From Aeromicrobium sp. (GTDB lineage Bacteria > Actinomycetota > Actinomycetes > Propionibacteriales > Nocardioidaceae), in the NCBI GenBank assembly GCA_014377785.1, contig JACMOZ010000206.1, forward strand, positions 1-41,434: 41,434 bases of DNA, given 5' to 3'. Shown one piece after another: positions 14,689-22,855 of this stretch; position 1 is the first letter of the stretch, and each line of letters starts with the position of its first letter. The notes below the pieces were generated by a model, which was not told the origin of the DNA, made no database searches, and was given only the letters and a program-made list of their open reading frames with translations. Position numbers and translations under genes: made by a program.

Positions 14689-15248
14689 TGGCGTCCCTCG
14701 CCACGCCCGCACAGTTGGCGGCATTCCTACAGCAGCCCCTCGCGAACGATGATGCGTCGGCGCTTCTCATGCTGAGCATTGCGTCGGACATGGTGAGGGA
14801 CTTCCTGCAACTCGCACTCGACATGACTACCGATGATGTGGTTTACGTTGACCCGATCGGCGGCACCACAGTCGTCCTGCCCGAGCTTCCCGTTATTGCA
14901 GTGTCAAAGCTTGAGACGTTCGACGGCACAGTGTGGACGACGATCGACCCGGCAAATTACACGGTGTCACGGCGCATGGGCATGATCTCAGCCAACCCGA
15001 ACACGGGTCTTCATTGGCCGTTCGCGCCCGAGTCGTGGCGGGTCACATACACGCACGGTTACGCGGCCATTCCGAACTCCATTGTTGGTGTCGTCCTCGG
15101 TGCTGCCGCCCGTGCGTACTCGTCGCCTGCCGGTATCGACTCGGAGCGGATCGGCGGCTATCAGGTCAAGTACGGCATGGAGGCTGACGGGTTCTCTGCG
15201 ATTGAACGTAAGGCTCTCGCGCGTTACGTGAATCCGAGGATCGCATGA
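14688..15248 (+). CDS. Head-tail connector (adaptor) protein
   Basis: This 186-aa protein has the gp6-like adaptor layout: an N-terminal helix bundle (ATPAQLAAFLQ...LLMLSIASDMVRDFL), a strand-rich segment ending in WRVTYTHGYAAIPNSI, and C-terminal helices with FSAIERKALARYV. The THGY...IP pattern is typical. It attaches to the portal ring and starts the neck. Confidence 0.85.
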   Translation: MASLATPAQLAAFLQQPLANDDASALLMLSIASDMVRDFLQLALDMTTDDVVYVDPIGGTTVVLPELPVIAVSKLETFDGTVWTTIDPANYTVSRRMGMISANPNTGLHWPFAPESWRVTYTHGYAAIPNSIVGVVLGAAARAYSSPAGIDSERIGGYQVKYGMEADGFSAIERKALARYVNPRIA

Positions 15249-15613
15249 GCCTAAACCAGCTTTTGACGCAGCCGCTCAGCGTGCAGACGATGGGCGCACC
15301 AACACTAGATGCGTACGGCGATGAGATCCCCGGTGCGCTTGGTGCCCCGTTCGTCGCGCTCGGCTTCCTCGAGCAGATGGCTAGCGTCGAGTTCCAGGCC
15401 GACCGCGACACGACCGTATCGGATTGGGTTGCCCACATTCGGGTGACTCGTCAGAGCGGTGCGACGTGGATTCCAACGGTCATCAGTCACCTCGACGTGA
15501 TCACATCTAACGGGCAGGTGTTCCAGGTGAACGGTGTCCCCGAGCACGCGTTCAACCCGCGCTTGCAATCTGTGTCGCATCTCATCTGCAAGCTGGTGGC
15601 AATCAGTGGCTGA
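15245..15613 (+). CDS. Head closure (stopper) protein
   Basis: A 122-aa protein with an SPP1 gp16-type beta-barrel look: LSVQTMGAPTLDAYGDEIPG, FLEQ...DTTVSDWVAHIR, and GQVFQVNGVPEHAFNP. The order after the adaptor and before the gp10-like and terminator proteins fits the usual connector gene order. Confidence 0.8.
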   Translation: MSLNQLLTQPLSVQTMGAPTLDAYGDEIPGALGAPFVALGFLEQMASVEFQADRDTTVSDWVAHIRVTRQSGATWIPTVISHLDVITSNGQVFQVNGVPEHAFNPRLQSVSHLICKLVAISG

Positions 15614-15920
15614 GGTAAAGATCGACCTTGACCCGGATGTGGAAGCGCTCGTTGCCAAGCTGGTCGCTGAGGGTGATGACGCGTTGGCGCTCGCCAAGGG
15701 GATCGCGTCTGTGGCCCGTTCAACCGCACCATCGAACTCTGGCAATTACGCGTCCAGCATTGTTGCGGAGAAGACGAAGGGTGGCGCTCGCGTGTACTCG
15801 TCGAGCGATCATGCTGCGCACGTTGAGTTCGGGGTTCCGTCGCGTGGCCAAGTTGCGCACTTCACGTTTCGGCGCGCAGCTGACGCATTGGGCTTGAAGT
15901 TCGACAAGAAGGGCAGCTAA
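15606..15920 (+). CDS. Neck/tail-completion protein (HK97 gp10-like)
   Basis: The GTG at 15606 overlaps the preceding gene by 8 bases. The 104-aa product has helices, then SIVAEKTKGGARVYSSSDHAAHVEFG and FTFRRAADALG, the pattern of HK97-gp10-like proteins (a central YA..VEFG-like segment). It links connector and tail. Confidence 0.78.
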   Translation: MAEVKIDLDPDVEALVAKLVAEGDDALALAKGIASVARSTAPSNSGNYASSIVAEKTKGGARVYSSSDHAAHVEFGVPSRGQVAHFTFRRAADALGLKFDKKGS

Positions 15921-16330
15921 TGCCTAACCCGATCTACGTACAGCCTGACGCGGTTCTCGCCACGATCCAATACCTGCGCACAGTCCCCGAGCTGACAACC
16001 CTCATCGATCCGACGCACATTGTGACGGAGATCCCAAGCACGCCCATCTACCCATATGTCGTCGTGCAGCTTGGCGGCGGCAATGGGATCTGGCCGGCGC
16101 TCGGCAATCCTGAGTTGCAGATCGATTCCATTGGCGGCAGTAAGCAGTTGTGTGGGCAGATTGCGCGCACCGTGCAGGCCGCTGTGTGGGCCGTGGCGAA
16201 CGATCGGATGCCTGCTGGTGTCCTCGTGTCTGGCGCTGAAGAAATGGGCGCAGCTTGGCTCCCAGACACAGTGCCTAATCCCCCCCTCCCCCGGTACGTC
16301 GCCCGATACCGGTTCGTCACCCACCCGTAA
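15920..16330 (+). CDS. Tail terminator protein
   Basis: A 136-aa alpha/beta protein (AVLATIQYLRTVPELTTLI, PIYPYVVVQLGGG, VARYRFVTHP) at the usual position of the tail terminator, just before the major tail protein. It would cap the growing tail tube. The TAATG overlap couples it to the upstream gene. Confidence 0.78.
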   Translation: MPNPIYVQPDAVLATIQYLRTVPELTTLIDPTHIVTEIPSTPIYPYVVVQLGGGNGIWPALGNPELQIDSIGGSKQLCGQIARTVQAAVWAVANDRMPAGVLVSGAEEMGAAWLPDTVPNPPLPRYVARYRFVTHP

Positions 16331-16346
16331 CCCAACCCCTCCAACC

Positions 16347-16370
16347 GGCCCGCCCATGTGCGGGTCTTTT
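16347..16370 (+). terminator. Terminator-like hairpin before the major tail gene
   Basis: A 7-bp stem (16347-16353 with 16360-16366, one G-T) and a 6-base loop precede four T residues. Like the hairpin before the capsid gene, it lies inside the operon just ahead of a highly expressed gene. Confidence 0.65.
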
Positions 16371-16393
16371 CGTGTCCCCGAAAGGAACAAATC

Positions 16394-17203
16394 ATGCCAG
16401 CACTTGTCAACTCCGGAGAGGTGCGGGTCGCGGGATCTGGTTACCTCTACAAGGCCCCCCTCGGGACCCCGATCCCCGCCGACTCCACGACCGCATGGAA
16501 CGCCGGCTTCTCTAGTCTTGGGTATTCAACCGAAGGCTTCACCATGAAGCAAGATCTGAAGACCAAAGAGGTCACGGGTTGGCAGTCGCTCGAGCTTCTG
16601 CGTCTGATCACCACGGCGCTGAACCGTTCGTTCTCGTTCGAGCTTCAGCAGTCGAACAAGAACACGCTGGCTCTCGCGTGGGGTGGCGCTGCGATCGTCC
16701 CGAACGCTGTGAGCATCGGCACCGCAACCATCGCCATCACGACCGGCGTTGTGACTACTTCGGTTGCGCACAGCCTCAACGTCGGGGACCCGGTGCAGCT
16801 CCAGGGTGTCACGGGTGCGGCCCCGCTTGTTGCGGGTACCACGTACTACGTGCTGACTGCTCCGACTGGTACGACCCTGACCCTCGCGGCAACTGTGGGC
16901 GGCGCTCTTATCGCCCCGACCGCAGCTGGAACCGCAACGGGCATCGTGAAGGTGACGGGTTCTTACTCGCTCACCATTCCTGACGCTTCGGTGATCGCGA
17001 ACTTCATCATCGGCATTGACTGGTTCGACGGTACGGCAACGCAGCGCATCATCATCCAGCGTGCCGCACTGACCTCGCTTCCCACGGTGAAGTTCAGCCG
17101 TATGGATTCGGTGTCTTACGCGATCGAGGTTCAGGCGCTCGCACCCACGGACGGCACCAAGTCTGTCCTCGTTTACGGTACGGATGCGGCGGTCGGCTAT
17201 TGA
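16394..17203 (+). CDS. Major tail (tube) protein with inserted beta domain
   Basis: The ATG at 16394 follows AAAGGAAC. This 269-aa protein begins with a tube-fold segment (GEVRVAGSGYLYKAP...LGYSTEGFTMKQDLKTKEV) and ends with WFDGTATQRIIIQRAALTSL...TYAIEVQAL-type strands. About 75 residues from roughly 110 to 190 are a Thr/Gly/Val-rich beta module (AHSLNVGDPVQLQGV...TYYVLTAPTGTTLTLAA) that looks inserted. Such add-on domains decorate tail tubes in other siphoviruses. Function and position are clear. Confidence 0.88.
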   Translation: MPALVNSGEVRVAGSGYLYKAPLGTPIPADSTTAWNAGFSSLGYSTEGFTMKQDLKTKEVTGWQSLELLRLITTALNRSFSFELQQSNKNTLALAWGGAAIVPNAVSIGTATIAITTGVVTTSVAHSLNVGDPVQLQGVTGAAPLVAGTTYYVLTAPTGTTLTLAATVGGALIAPTAAGTATGIVKVTGSYSLTIPDASVIANFIIGIDWFDGTATQRIIIQRAALTSLPTVKFSRMDSVSYAIEVQALAPTDGTKSVLVYGTDAAVGY

Positions 17204-17535
17204 GCATCCTGAGTGAGGCACCCGCTGGTGCAAACGTGCTCGACCTTGGTGCGGCTCGTGTCGCGCGTGCTGAGGCTCGTGCTGCTGCTGGTCTGGCTAA
17301 CCCGTATATCAAGCTCGCTGCTGGGTTTGTGGAGGTGCGCGCCGAGTTCGACATCGGTGTGGCGCTCGACTTCCAGGCGGAGGACATCAAGGGTGGGCTG
17401 ACCAAGCTGCTCGTTGACCCGGCTGATGTTGACGCGCTGATCAACGATGGCCTGTCTGCTGCGGATCTGACTGCGATCACGGAGTTCGTGACGGGTTCGA
17501 CGCTGGGGGAATCCTCGGCCTCGTCCACACTCTAA
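17200..17535 (+). CDS. Tail assembly chaperone, short form
   Basis: The TTG at 17200 overlaps the previous stop (TTGA). The product is an acidic, helical 111-aa protein (VEVRAEFDIGVALDFQAEDIKGGLTKLLVDP). It is equivalent to lambda gpG: it binds the tape measure during tail assembly. A slippery heptamer near its 3' end allows extension into the next frame. Confidence 0.85.
   Translation: MSILSEAPAGANVLDLGAARVARAEARAAAGLANPYIKLAAGFVEVRAEFDIGVALDFQAEDIKGGLTKLLVDPADVDALINDGLSAADLTAITEFVTGSTLGESSASSTL
17505..17511 (+). other. Programmed -1 frameshift site
   Basis: The heptamer G GGG GAA lies in frame (codons CTG GGG GAA) near the end of the short chaperone. Slippage by -1 joins it to the open frame that runs to 17900. 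GGGGGAA is known as a slippery site in actinophage tail chaperone genes. Confidence 0.85.
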
Positions 17536-17900
17536 CAACTGAGTGGGGGCCGCTCGAGGCCGATTTCACCCGGTTTTACGGGACTGATTTACGGCTGGCC
17601 GTGTGGGGTGAGCAGGCGTGGGGTGTCCGACGCCTGCTCACCCATATCGGCAATCTGCCGCCCGACTCGGCGTTCATCCGTTCGCGCATGAAGTCGCCTA
17701 TGGGTTGGGGTAACGAGGTCGAGATGTTGGCGACTGTCGTTGATTCGGTGCGATATCTCACTGACCTGTTCATCTCGGCCAATTCGGAGTCGAAGCAGGA
17801 GCCGCTACCTCGCGTGTCGCGCCCGTATGAGGCCGCACTTGAGCCGGTCAAACCTCCCACCATTTCGCTTTCGCAACTCGCTTCAATGATGGAGGACTAA
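17511..17900 (+). CDS. Tail assembly chaperone, frameshift extension
   Basis: After the -1 slip, translation continues ILGLVHTLTTEW...FYGTDLRLAVWG and on to residue about 233 of the fusion, stopping at 17900. The extension has the FY.DLR...WG and LPPDSA segments typical of the gpT half of gpG-T-type chaperones. It has no good start codon of its own until an ATG at 17691 and a GTG-rich region, which supports expression by frameshifting. Its stop overlaps the tape measure ATG. Confidence 0.88.
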   Translation: MLGLVHTLTTEWGPLEADFTRFYGTDLRLAVWGEQAWGVRRLLTHIGNLPPDSAFIRSRMKSPMGWGNEVEMLATVVDSVRYLTDLFISANSESKQEPLPRVSRPYEAALEPVKPPTISLSQLASMMED

Positions 17901-20200
17901 TGGCCGGAACACTTTCGGCAGGTCAGGTTTCCCTGGGCGTCAAACCAGACGCTTCCGGGTTCGGCGCGGCACTGTCCACAGCCGTTAAGGGCGAATCTGC
18001 GGGCATTGGCGCAGCGCTCGGCGGCACGGTAATGACTGGGCTGAAAACGTTCGCAGCACCCCTTGCGGCCCTTGCGGCGGGCATGTCCATCAAGCACCTC
18101 GTGGACGATTCGACCAAGGCTTTCATGGACCTTACCGGTTCCGTCAAGGTGTTGCAGCGGGTCGCTGGTGGCACGGTCGAGCAGGTGTCGGGCCTGCGTG
18201 GTGCGATGCAGCTTGCCGGTGTTGACTCCGACACGGCGTCGGGTTCGCTGACGATCTTCTCGAAGAACCTTGGGCTTGCTCAGGGTGATGCGGCGAAGAC
18301 GGCAGAGATGACGAAGAAGCTCGGCACGTCATTCCTTGACGCGGCAGGCAACGTCAAGCCAATGTCGGAACTACTGCCGGGGCTTGCTGACAAGTTCAAG
18401 TCCATGCCCGAGGGTGCCGAGAAGGTGGCACTCGCAACGCAGCTGTTCGGTCGTTCTGGTACGCAGATGATCCCGTTCCTAAATAAGGGTTCTGAGGGTA
18501 TCGGCGAACTGACCGAGAAGGCCAAGACAATGGGTCTGGTCATCGATGATGTGGCGGTCAAGGGCTTTGCGAATGCGAAGGCTTCGGCCCGTGATTATGC
18601 TGCCGCGAACCAGGGGTTGAAGGTAACTCTTGGTGGCGAGCTGGTGCCCGTCCTCACTGCCGTCCACAACATCTTCCGCAACGCTATGACGCCGGCTATC
18701 GAAGCGGTCACGCACGTTTTGCAGGATCACCGCGGCGAGTTCCTCAAGGTCGCCAGCGTCGTCGATGGGTTCGGCCAGAAGGTCGCGCCTGTTGTCGCTG
18801 GTGCGTTCACATTCATCGGTGACGCAGTGCATGGCTTGTCTGACCTGCTCATTAAGGGCAACTTCTCGGAGTCCATGGGTAAGGCTTTCCACGTCGAGGA
18901 AGATTCCCCGTTCGTCGATTTCTTGTTCAAGGCTCGAGACGCTGTTATCGGGATGGGCGCGACGTTCAAGCCTGTATTCGACGGCATCGTGCAGGTGTTC
19001 GCGGGCCTCGGTCCTGTGGTCGCCCCGTTGCTCCCCCAGGTGCTGAGTCTGGCGTCGTCGTTCTCGCCGCTGCAACTGATCCTCAAGGTCATTGCGCCGA
19101 TCATGCCGCTCATCGTTTCGGCTATCGCATCGCTCGCTCAGGCCCTTGGTGGGGTTCTCGCTGCTGCACTGCCTGTCGTCGTTGGGCTTGTCAGTCAGTT
19201 GGTCGAGGCGCTCTCGGGTGCGATGGTGCAGATTCTCCCGGTGGTTGTCTCGCTCGTCGGGATGCTGGCGGGCGCGTTCGTAACCTTGCTGCCTACGATC
19301 ATGGGCCTCGCAACAACTCTTATCAGCTTGGTTGCGACGGTCATCCCGATTGTCATCCAGGTTATCTCGGCGCTTATCCCCGTGTTTGCTGCGCTGATCC
19401 CGCCGATCTTGCAGATTGTGACGACTGTCGTGTCCGCGCTCATGCCGGTCATCATCATCATCATCAACCTGTTCGTGCAGCTGGTCCAGTTCATCATGCC
19501 TGTACTGATCCCGGTGATTCAGATTCTCGGCGCGATCATCACGGTTGTCTTCCAGGCGATCGGCAACATCATCTCGTGGCTGCTGACCTCGATCATCATT
19601 CCCGTGGTCGGCTTCATCATCCTGTACGTGCAAGCGATGGCTGCGGTTTATACGTGGCTGTGGCAGAACGTCATCAGCCCCGTATTCGCTGCGATTGGTG
19701 CGATCTTTTCGTGGCTGTGGAACACGGCAATCTCACCGGTCGTGAACTTCATCATCGGCGGTATCAACATCCTGTCCGCTGCGGTGTCCACAGTCTTCGG
19801 TGCGATCGGTGGCATTGTCACGGGCGCGTTCTCCGGTGTCGAGTCGGTCGTGCGCGGAATCTTCAACACCATCATCGGCCTCGTGAACGGGGTCATCGAT
19901 GGTTTGAATGGTGCTGCGGATCTCGCCAAGACGGTCACTGGCGGCGCGATCGACATTCACCTCGGCCACATCCCCGCACTTGCTGACGGTGGCATTGTCC
20001 CGGCGACTCCTGGTGGTCGTTTGGTGCGTGTTGCTGAGGGCGGGCAGGACGAAATTATTGGCCCGCTTGACAAGGTGCGCGCAACTCTCGGGGCTGGTTC
20101 TGGTGGTGGCGATACGCACAACTGGTACGTCACGGGCACTAGTCCTGAGGCGTTGTACATGCAGTTTGCTCGTCGGACGAACGCGATTGGGGCTGTCTGA
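17900..20200 (+). CDS. Tape measure protein
   Basis: This 766-aa protein sets tail length. It has an N-terminal phage TP901-type region (FGAALSTAVKGESAGIGAAL..., SGLRGAMQLAGVDSDTASGSL, MPEGAEKVALATQLFGRSGTQMIPFL), then a long hydrophobic block (about 355-600) of repeated Ile/Val/Leu runs, and a Gly-rich C terminus (ADGGIVPATPGGRLVRVAEGGQDEII). By the usual 0.15 nm per residue rule, the tail would be roughly 115 nm. Confidence 0.95.
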   Translation: MAGTLSAGQVSLGVKPDASGFGAALSTAVKGESAGIGAALGGTVMTGLKTFAAPLAALAAGMSIKHLVDDSTKAFMDLTGSVKVLQRVAGGTVEQVSGLRGAMQLAGVDSDTASGSLTIFSKNLGLAQGDAAKTAEMTKKLGTSFLDAAGNVKPMSELLPGLADKFKSMPEGAEKVALATQLFGRSGTQMIPFLNKGSEGIGELTEKAKTMGLVIDDVAVKGFANAKASARDYAAANQGLKVTLGGELVPVLTAVHNIFRNAMTPAIEAVTHVLQDHRGEFLKVASVVDGFGQKVAPVVAGAFTFIGDAVHGLSDLLIKGNFSESMGKAFHVEEDSPFVDFLFKARDAVIGMGATFKPVFDGIVQVFAGLGPVVAPLLPQVLSLASSFSPLQLILKVIAPIMPLIVSAIASLAQALGGVLAAALPVVVGLVSQLVEALSGAMVQILPVVVSLVGMLAGAFVTLLPTIMGLATTLISLVATVIPIVIQVISALIPVFAALIPPILQIVTTVVSALMPVIIIIINLFVQLVQFIMPVLIPVIQILGAIITVVFQAIGNIISWLLTSIIIPVVGFIILYVQAMAAVYTWLWQNVISPVFAAIGAIFSWLWNTAISPVVNFIIGGINILSAAVSTVFGAIGGIVTGAFSGVESVVRGIFNTIIGLVNGVIDGLNGAADLAKTVTGGAIDIHLGHIPALADGGIVPATPGGRLVRVAEGGQDEIIGPLDKVRATLGAGSGGGDTHNWYVTGTSPEALYMQFARRTNAIGAV

Positions 20201-21054
20201 TGGCCGTTTCTCTCGCACTCTCGTATGTGACTATCGGCGCTATTAATCTGACCTCGCGGGAAGATTCTGGCGTCGAGTGGATCATGGATGTTGACGGCCT
20301 CAAGGGTTGGGGTGCGTCATCTGGTTCGCTCAAGCCGACACGGAAACCTCGGCAGGCTGGGGCTTGGGGCGGGCTGTCGTATTCGGCAGAACGCCCCATG
20401 GTGGTTAAGGGTGTGTGCATCGCCCCGACTGCTGCCCTGGCGTCGGATGCGCTCGACCGGCTGATTGATTCGGCGTCTCTCGATTCCGTGGTGCTCACGG
20501 TGGTTGAGTCTGGCCGTTCGCGCTGGTGCAACGTTCGCCGTGATGGTGACGTGCTGCCCGTGTGGATTGGCGCAACAGCGTTCACGTACTCGGTGCAGGT
20601 TGTGGCCTTGGACCCGCGCAAACTCGGTGCAACTCTCACCGCTTCAACGGCGCTCCCATCAACCACGGGCGGTCTGACAATCCCGTTCACGATCCCGTAC
20701 AGCATCAACGCCGTACAGGTCACAGGGCAGATCAGCTTGACGAACGTGGGCAATGTGGCGGGTCCGGTGACGGCGCGCATTGACGGCCCGTGTGTTGGCC
20801 CGATCATCACCCACTTGGGCACGGGTCAGGCGCTCGTTTTCGCATCGTCGCTGGTTCTGAATGCAGGCGAATGGCTATCCCTTGATTACGAGAAACGGCA
20901 GGTCCTCGCCAATGGGCAGTCAAGTCGGAACGGGTACATCACGTCTCGAGGCTGGAGCGCCTTCGACCCCGGCATGAACGTCTGGTCTTTCACTGCTGCG
21001 AGCTATACGGCTGGCGCTCAACTGACGATTACCGCGACTTCCGCAGACAAATAG
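20200..21054 (+). CDS. Distal tail protein (Dit-like)
   Basis: A 284-aa beta-rich protein right after the tape measure, the standard position of Dit. Recognisable segments are INLTSREDSGVEWIMDVDGL, a central SVVLTVVESGRSRWCNVRRDGD and LPVWIGATAFTYSVQVVALDP, then a galectin-like second domain (GPVTARIDGPCVGPIITH). It forms the hub joining tube and tip. Confidence 0.82.
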   Translation: MAVSLALSYVTIGAINLTSREDSGVEWIMDVDGLKGWGASSGSLKPTRKPRQAGAWGGLSYSAERPMVVKGVCIAPTAALASDALDRLIDSASLDSVVLTVVESGRSRWCNVRRDGDVLPVWIGATAFTYSVQVVALDPRKLGATLTASTALPSTTGGLTIPFTIPYSINAVQVTGQISLTNVGNVAGPVTARIDGPCVGPIITHLGTGQALVFASSLVLNAGEWLSLDYEKRQVLANGQSSRNGYITSRGWSAFDPGMNVWSFTAASYTAGAQLTITATSADK

Positions 21055-21062
21055 GAGCTTTC

Positions 21063-22046
21063 ATGGTCAACACGATCTATCCAGTAGATGCCGCAGCGGG
21101 CGCACCGTCGTATGGCGGGCGGATGTTGCGTCAGGTGAACGCGGTTGCGTTTGCCGGTGCATCGTCCACGCGTCCTCTTGGTGGGCGTTCGGGCGTGCGT
21201 CCGGGCACGTCTACCACCACAGTAAGCGCAACGTCTACAACGTGGACATGTGCTGCGTTCTCGGGTGTCGCGGATGTGGAGGCGGCGGCTGAGTCTGGCT
21301 TGGTCACGTTCTCGTGCGATGCTGTGCAGACTGGTTCGATCACGGCGGCGAGTGCGTCTATTGCCCGCCAGGATCTCATCTACGTGCAGATCGACATTCC
21401 GGTTGAGGATGGTTCGACTGTCCCGGTTGCGACGGTCAAGTATATTGCGGGCACGGTTGCTTCGACTGATCCTGCGCTTCCGGTGTCGCGTGCGTTCGCC
21501 ATTGCGCGCATCAACGTTCCCGTGTCTGGTGGCGGCTCCCCAACCGTGACTTGGATTGCACCGTACGCGGTTGCTGCTGGTGGCATCATCCCGGTTCGCA
21601 ATACGACCGAGCGCGACCTGTTGATCCCCCTGGCTCGCACTGACAATCCGATCTATGCGGACATCGCTGGCGTGCTGTACGTGAGCACGGGCGGCGCGTT
21701 CGTTACTGCTGCGGGTGTTTCATCTGCTGGCAAGTTGACCGCATCGTCTGGTGCGATTGCGGGGACTGCGGCCCCTGCTGGAACGGTCCTTCTCAAGCAG
21801 ACGATTACGGGCGTTTACGCGTCTGGTGCTGCTGGTCGTTGGGCGATCGCTTACCCGGCGACGTTCCCGAATGGTTTGCTGTCTGCCCAGTTGACACTTC
21901 TCAACGGCGACACTTACGGGGCGGCGCTCAACTTCTACGGCACGCCGACGCAGAGCACGGCGACTGTGCAGATCCTTTCACTGTCTACGGGCGCAGCAGT
22001 TCCGAGCATCAACCCGCGCATCAGCCTCGTGCTGGAGGGCTGGTAA
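21063..22046 (+). CDS. Minor tail protein (baseplate region)
   Basis: The ATG at 21063 has AGGAG upstream. The 327-aa protein is Ser/Thr/Ala/Gly-rich and beta-predicted: ASIARQDLIYVQIDIP, VSRAFAIARINVP, TERDLLIPLARTDNPIYADIAGVLYV. The ARxDLIYV segment recurs in actinophage minor tail proteins. It probably forms part of the tip or an attached fibre. Confidence 0.75.
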   Translation: MVNTIYPVDAAAGAPSYGGRMLRQVNAVAFAGASSTRPLGGRSGVRPGTSTTTVSATSTTWTCAAFSGVADVEAAAESGLVTFSCDAVQTGSITAASASIARQDLIYVQIDIPVEDGSTVPVATVKYIAGTVASTDPALPVSRAFAIARINVPVSGGGSPTVTWIAPYAVAAGGIIPVRNTTERDLLIPLARTDNPIYADIAGVLYVSTGGAFVTAAGVSSAGKLTASSGAIAGTAAPAGTVLLKQTITGVYASGAAGRWAIAYPATFPNGLLSAQLTLLNGDTYGAALNFYGTPTQSTATVQILSLSTGAAVPSINPRISLVLEGW

Positions 22047-22849
22047 TGCACAACCCGTTCTCGGGATACCGAGTCACGGGGACATGGCTCGATCACGTCG
22101 GCGTCCCCACCTACCCGGCTGCGGGATCGACGGGATACTCCCTCGGTGGCATCGACTACCCGCTGCCGTTCGGAACTGTGCTCACCGCACCGGCAGCCGG
22201 CACCGTGCACATCAGCGGCGGCTCGGGTGAGTTCGCAGCCGGGCAGGTTGGCTCGGCTGGGCGTCGAACGATCCTCTACCTCGACACCCCCATTCGCGAT
22301 CTCGTCGCGATCGTCTTCCAGCACCAGTCGAAGTTCGGCGATCCGAAGCACGTCAACGAGAGCGACGATCTCGGCTGGTCTGGATCGTCTGCAAACGGAA
22401 GCAACACGGGCGGCGAGGTCCACCTCCACATTCACGGCCTGACCGCCTCCGGTGAGCGCGTGGACTTCCGCGACTACATCGACACGTCGAGCACCGCATC
22501 ATTCACCACTCAAACTCTCCAGGAAGAAGACGACATGTTTACCGACGCTGACCGGGCAACACAGACCGCGATCTATGACTGGCTCAAGGGTGACAACGGG
22601 GAGGGCGGGACCAACCTCGACGTCATCAAGAAGGCGACGACCGCCACGGAGTCCAGCATCGAGGCGCTGCAGGTGCCGGACACGCGCAACCGCCTCGGGA
22701 ACATCCAGTATGCGCTCGGTGTCCTTTTGGCGCGCGACGGCAACTCGCAGGCGTTCCTCTCGAAGCTGTCTGCCGAAGACCTCGCGGCAATTTCCAAGGC
22801 GGTCAATGACGAGGAAGACGCACGCAACCGCGCACGTCTCGGCCAGTAA
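22046..22849 (+). CDS. M23-type peptidase, endolysin or tail-tip lysin
   Basis: The TAATG overlap fixes the start at 22046 (267 aa). Residues 1-150 resemble M23 (lysostaphin-type) endopeptidases: GIDYPLPFGTVLTAPAAGTV, a later FQHQSKFG and the HLHIHG signature. The first zinc-ligand His of the usual HxGxD motif is absent (the sequence reads SLGGIDY), so either another residue supplies the ligand or activity is altered. Residues about 165-267 form a helical C-terminal domain (EEDDMFTDADRATQTAIYDWL). No other lysin is visible in the window, so this is the best endolysin candidate. There is no signal peptide. Confidence 0.72.
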   Translation: MHNPFSGYRVTGTWLDHVGVPTYPAAGSTGYSLGGIDYPLPFGTVLTAPAAGTVHISGGSGEFAAGQVGSAGRRTILYLDTPIRDLVAIVFQHQSKFGDPKHVNESDDLGWSGSSANGSNTGGEVHLHIHGLTASGERVDFRDYIDTSSTASFTTQTLQEEDDMFTDADRATQTAIYDWLKGDNGEGGTNLDVIKKATTATESSIEALQVPDTRNRLGNIQYALGVLLARDGNSQAFLSKLSAEDLAAISKAVNDEEDARNRARLGQ

Positions 22850-22855
22850 CCCGCG

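Noticed and set aside
18479-19633. A 384-aa reverse-strand frame rich in Asp, Arg and His
   Set aside because: It is the antisense of the hydrophobic tape measure region (Ile/Val codons read backwards give Asp/Asn/His); not a natural protein composition.
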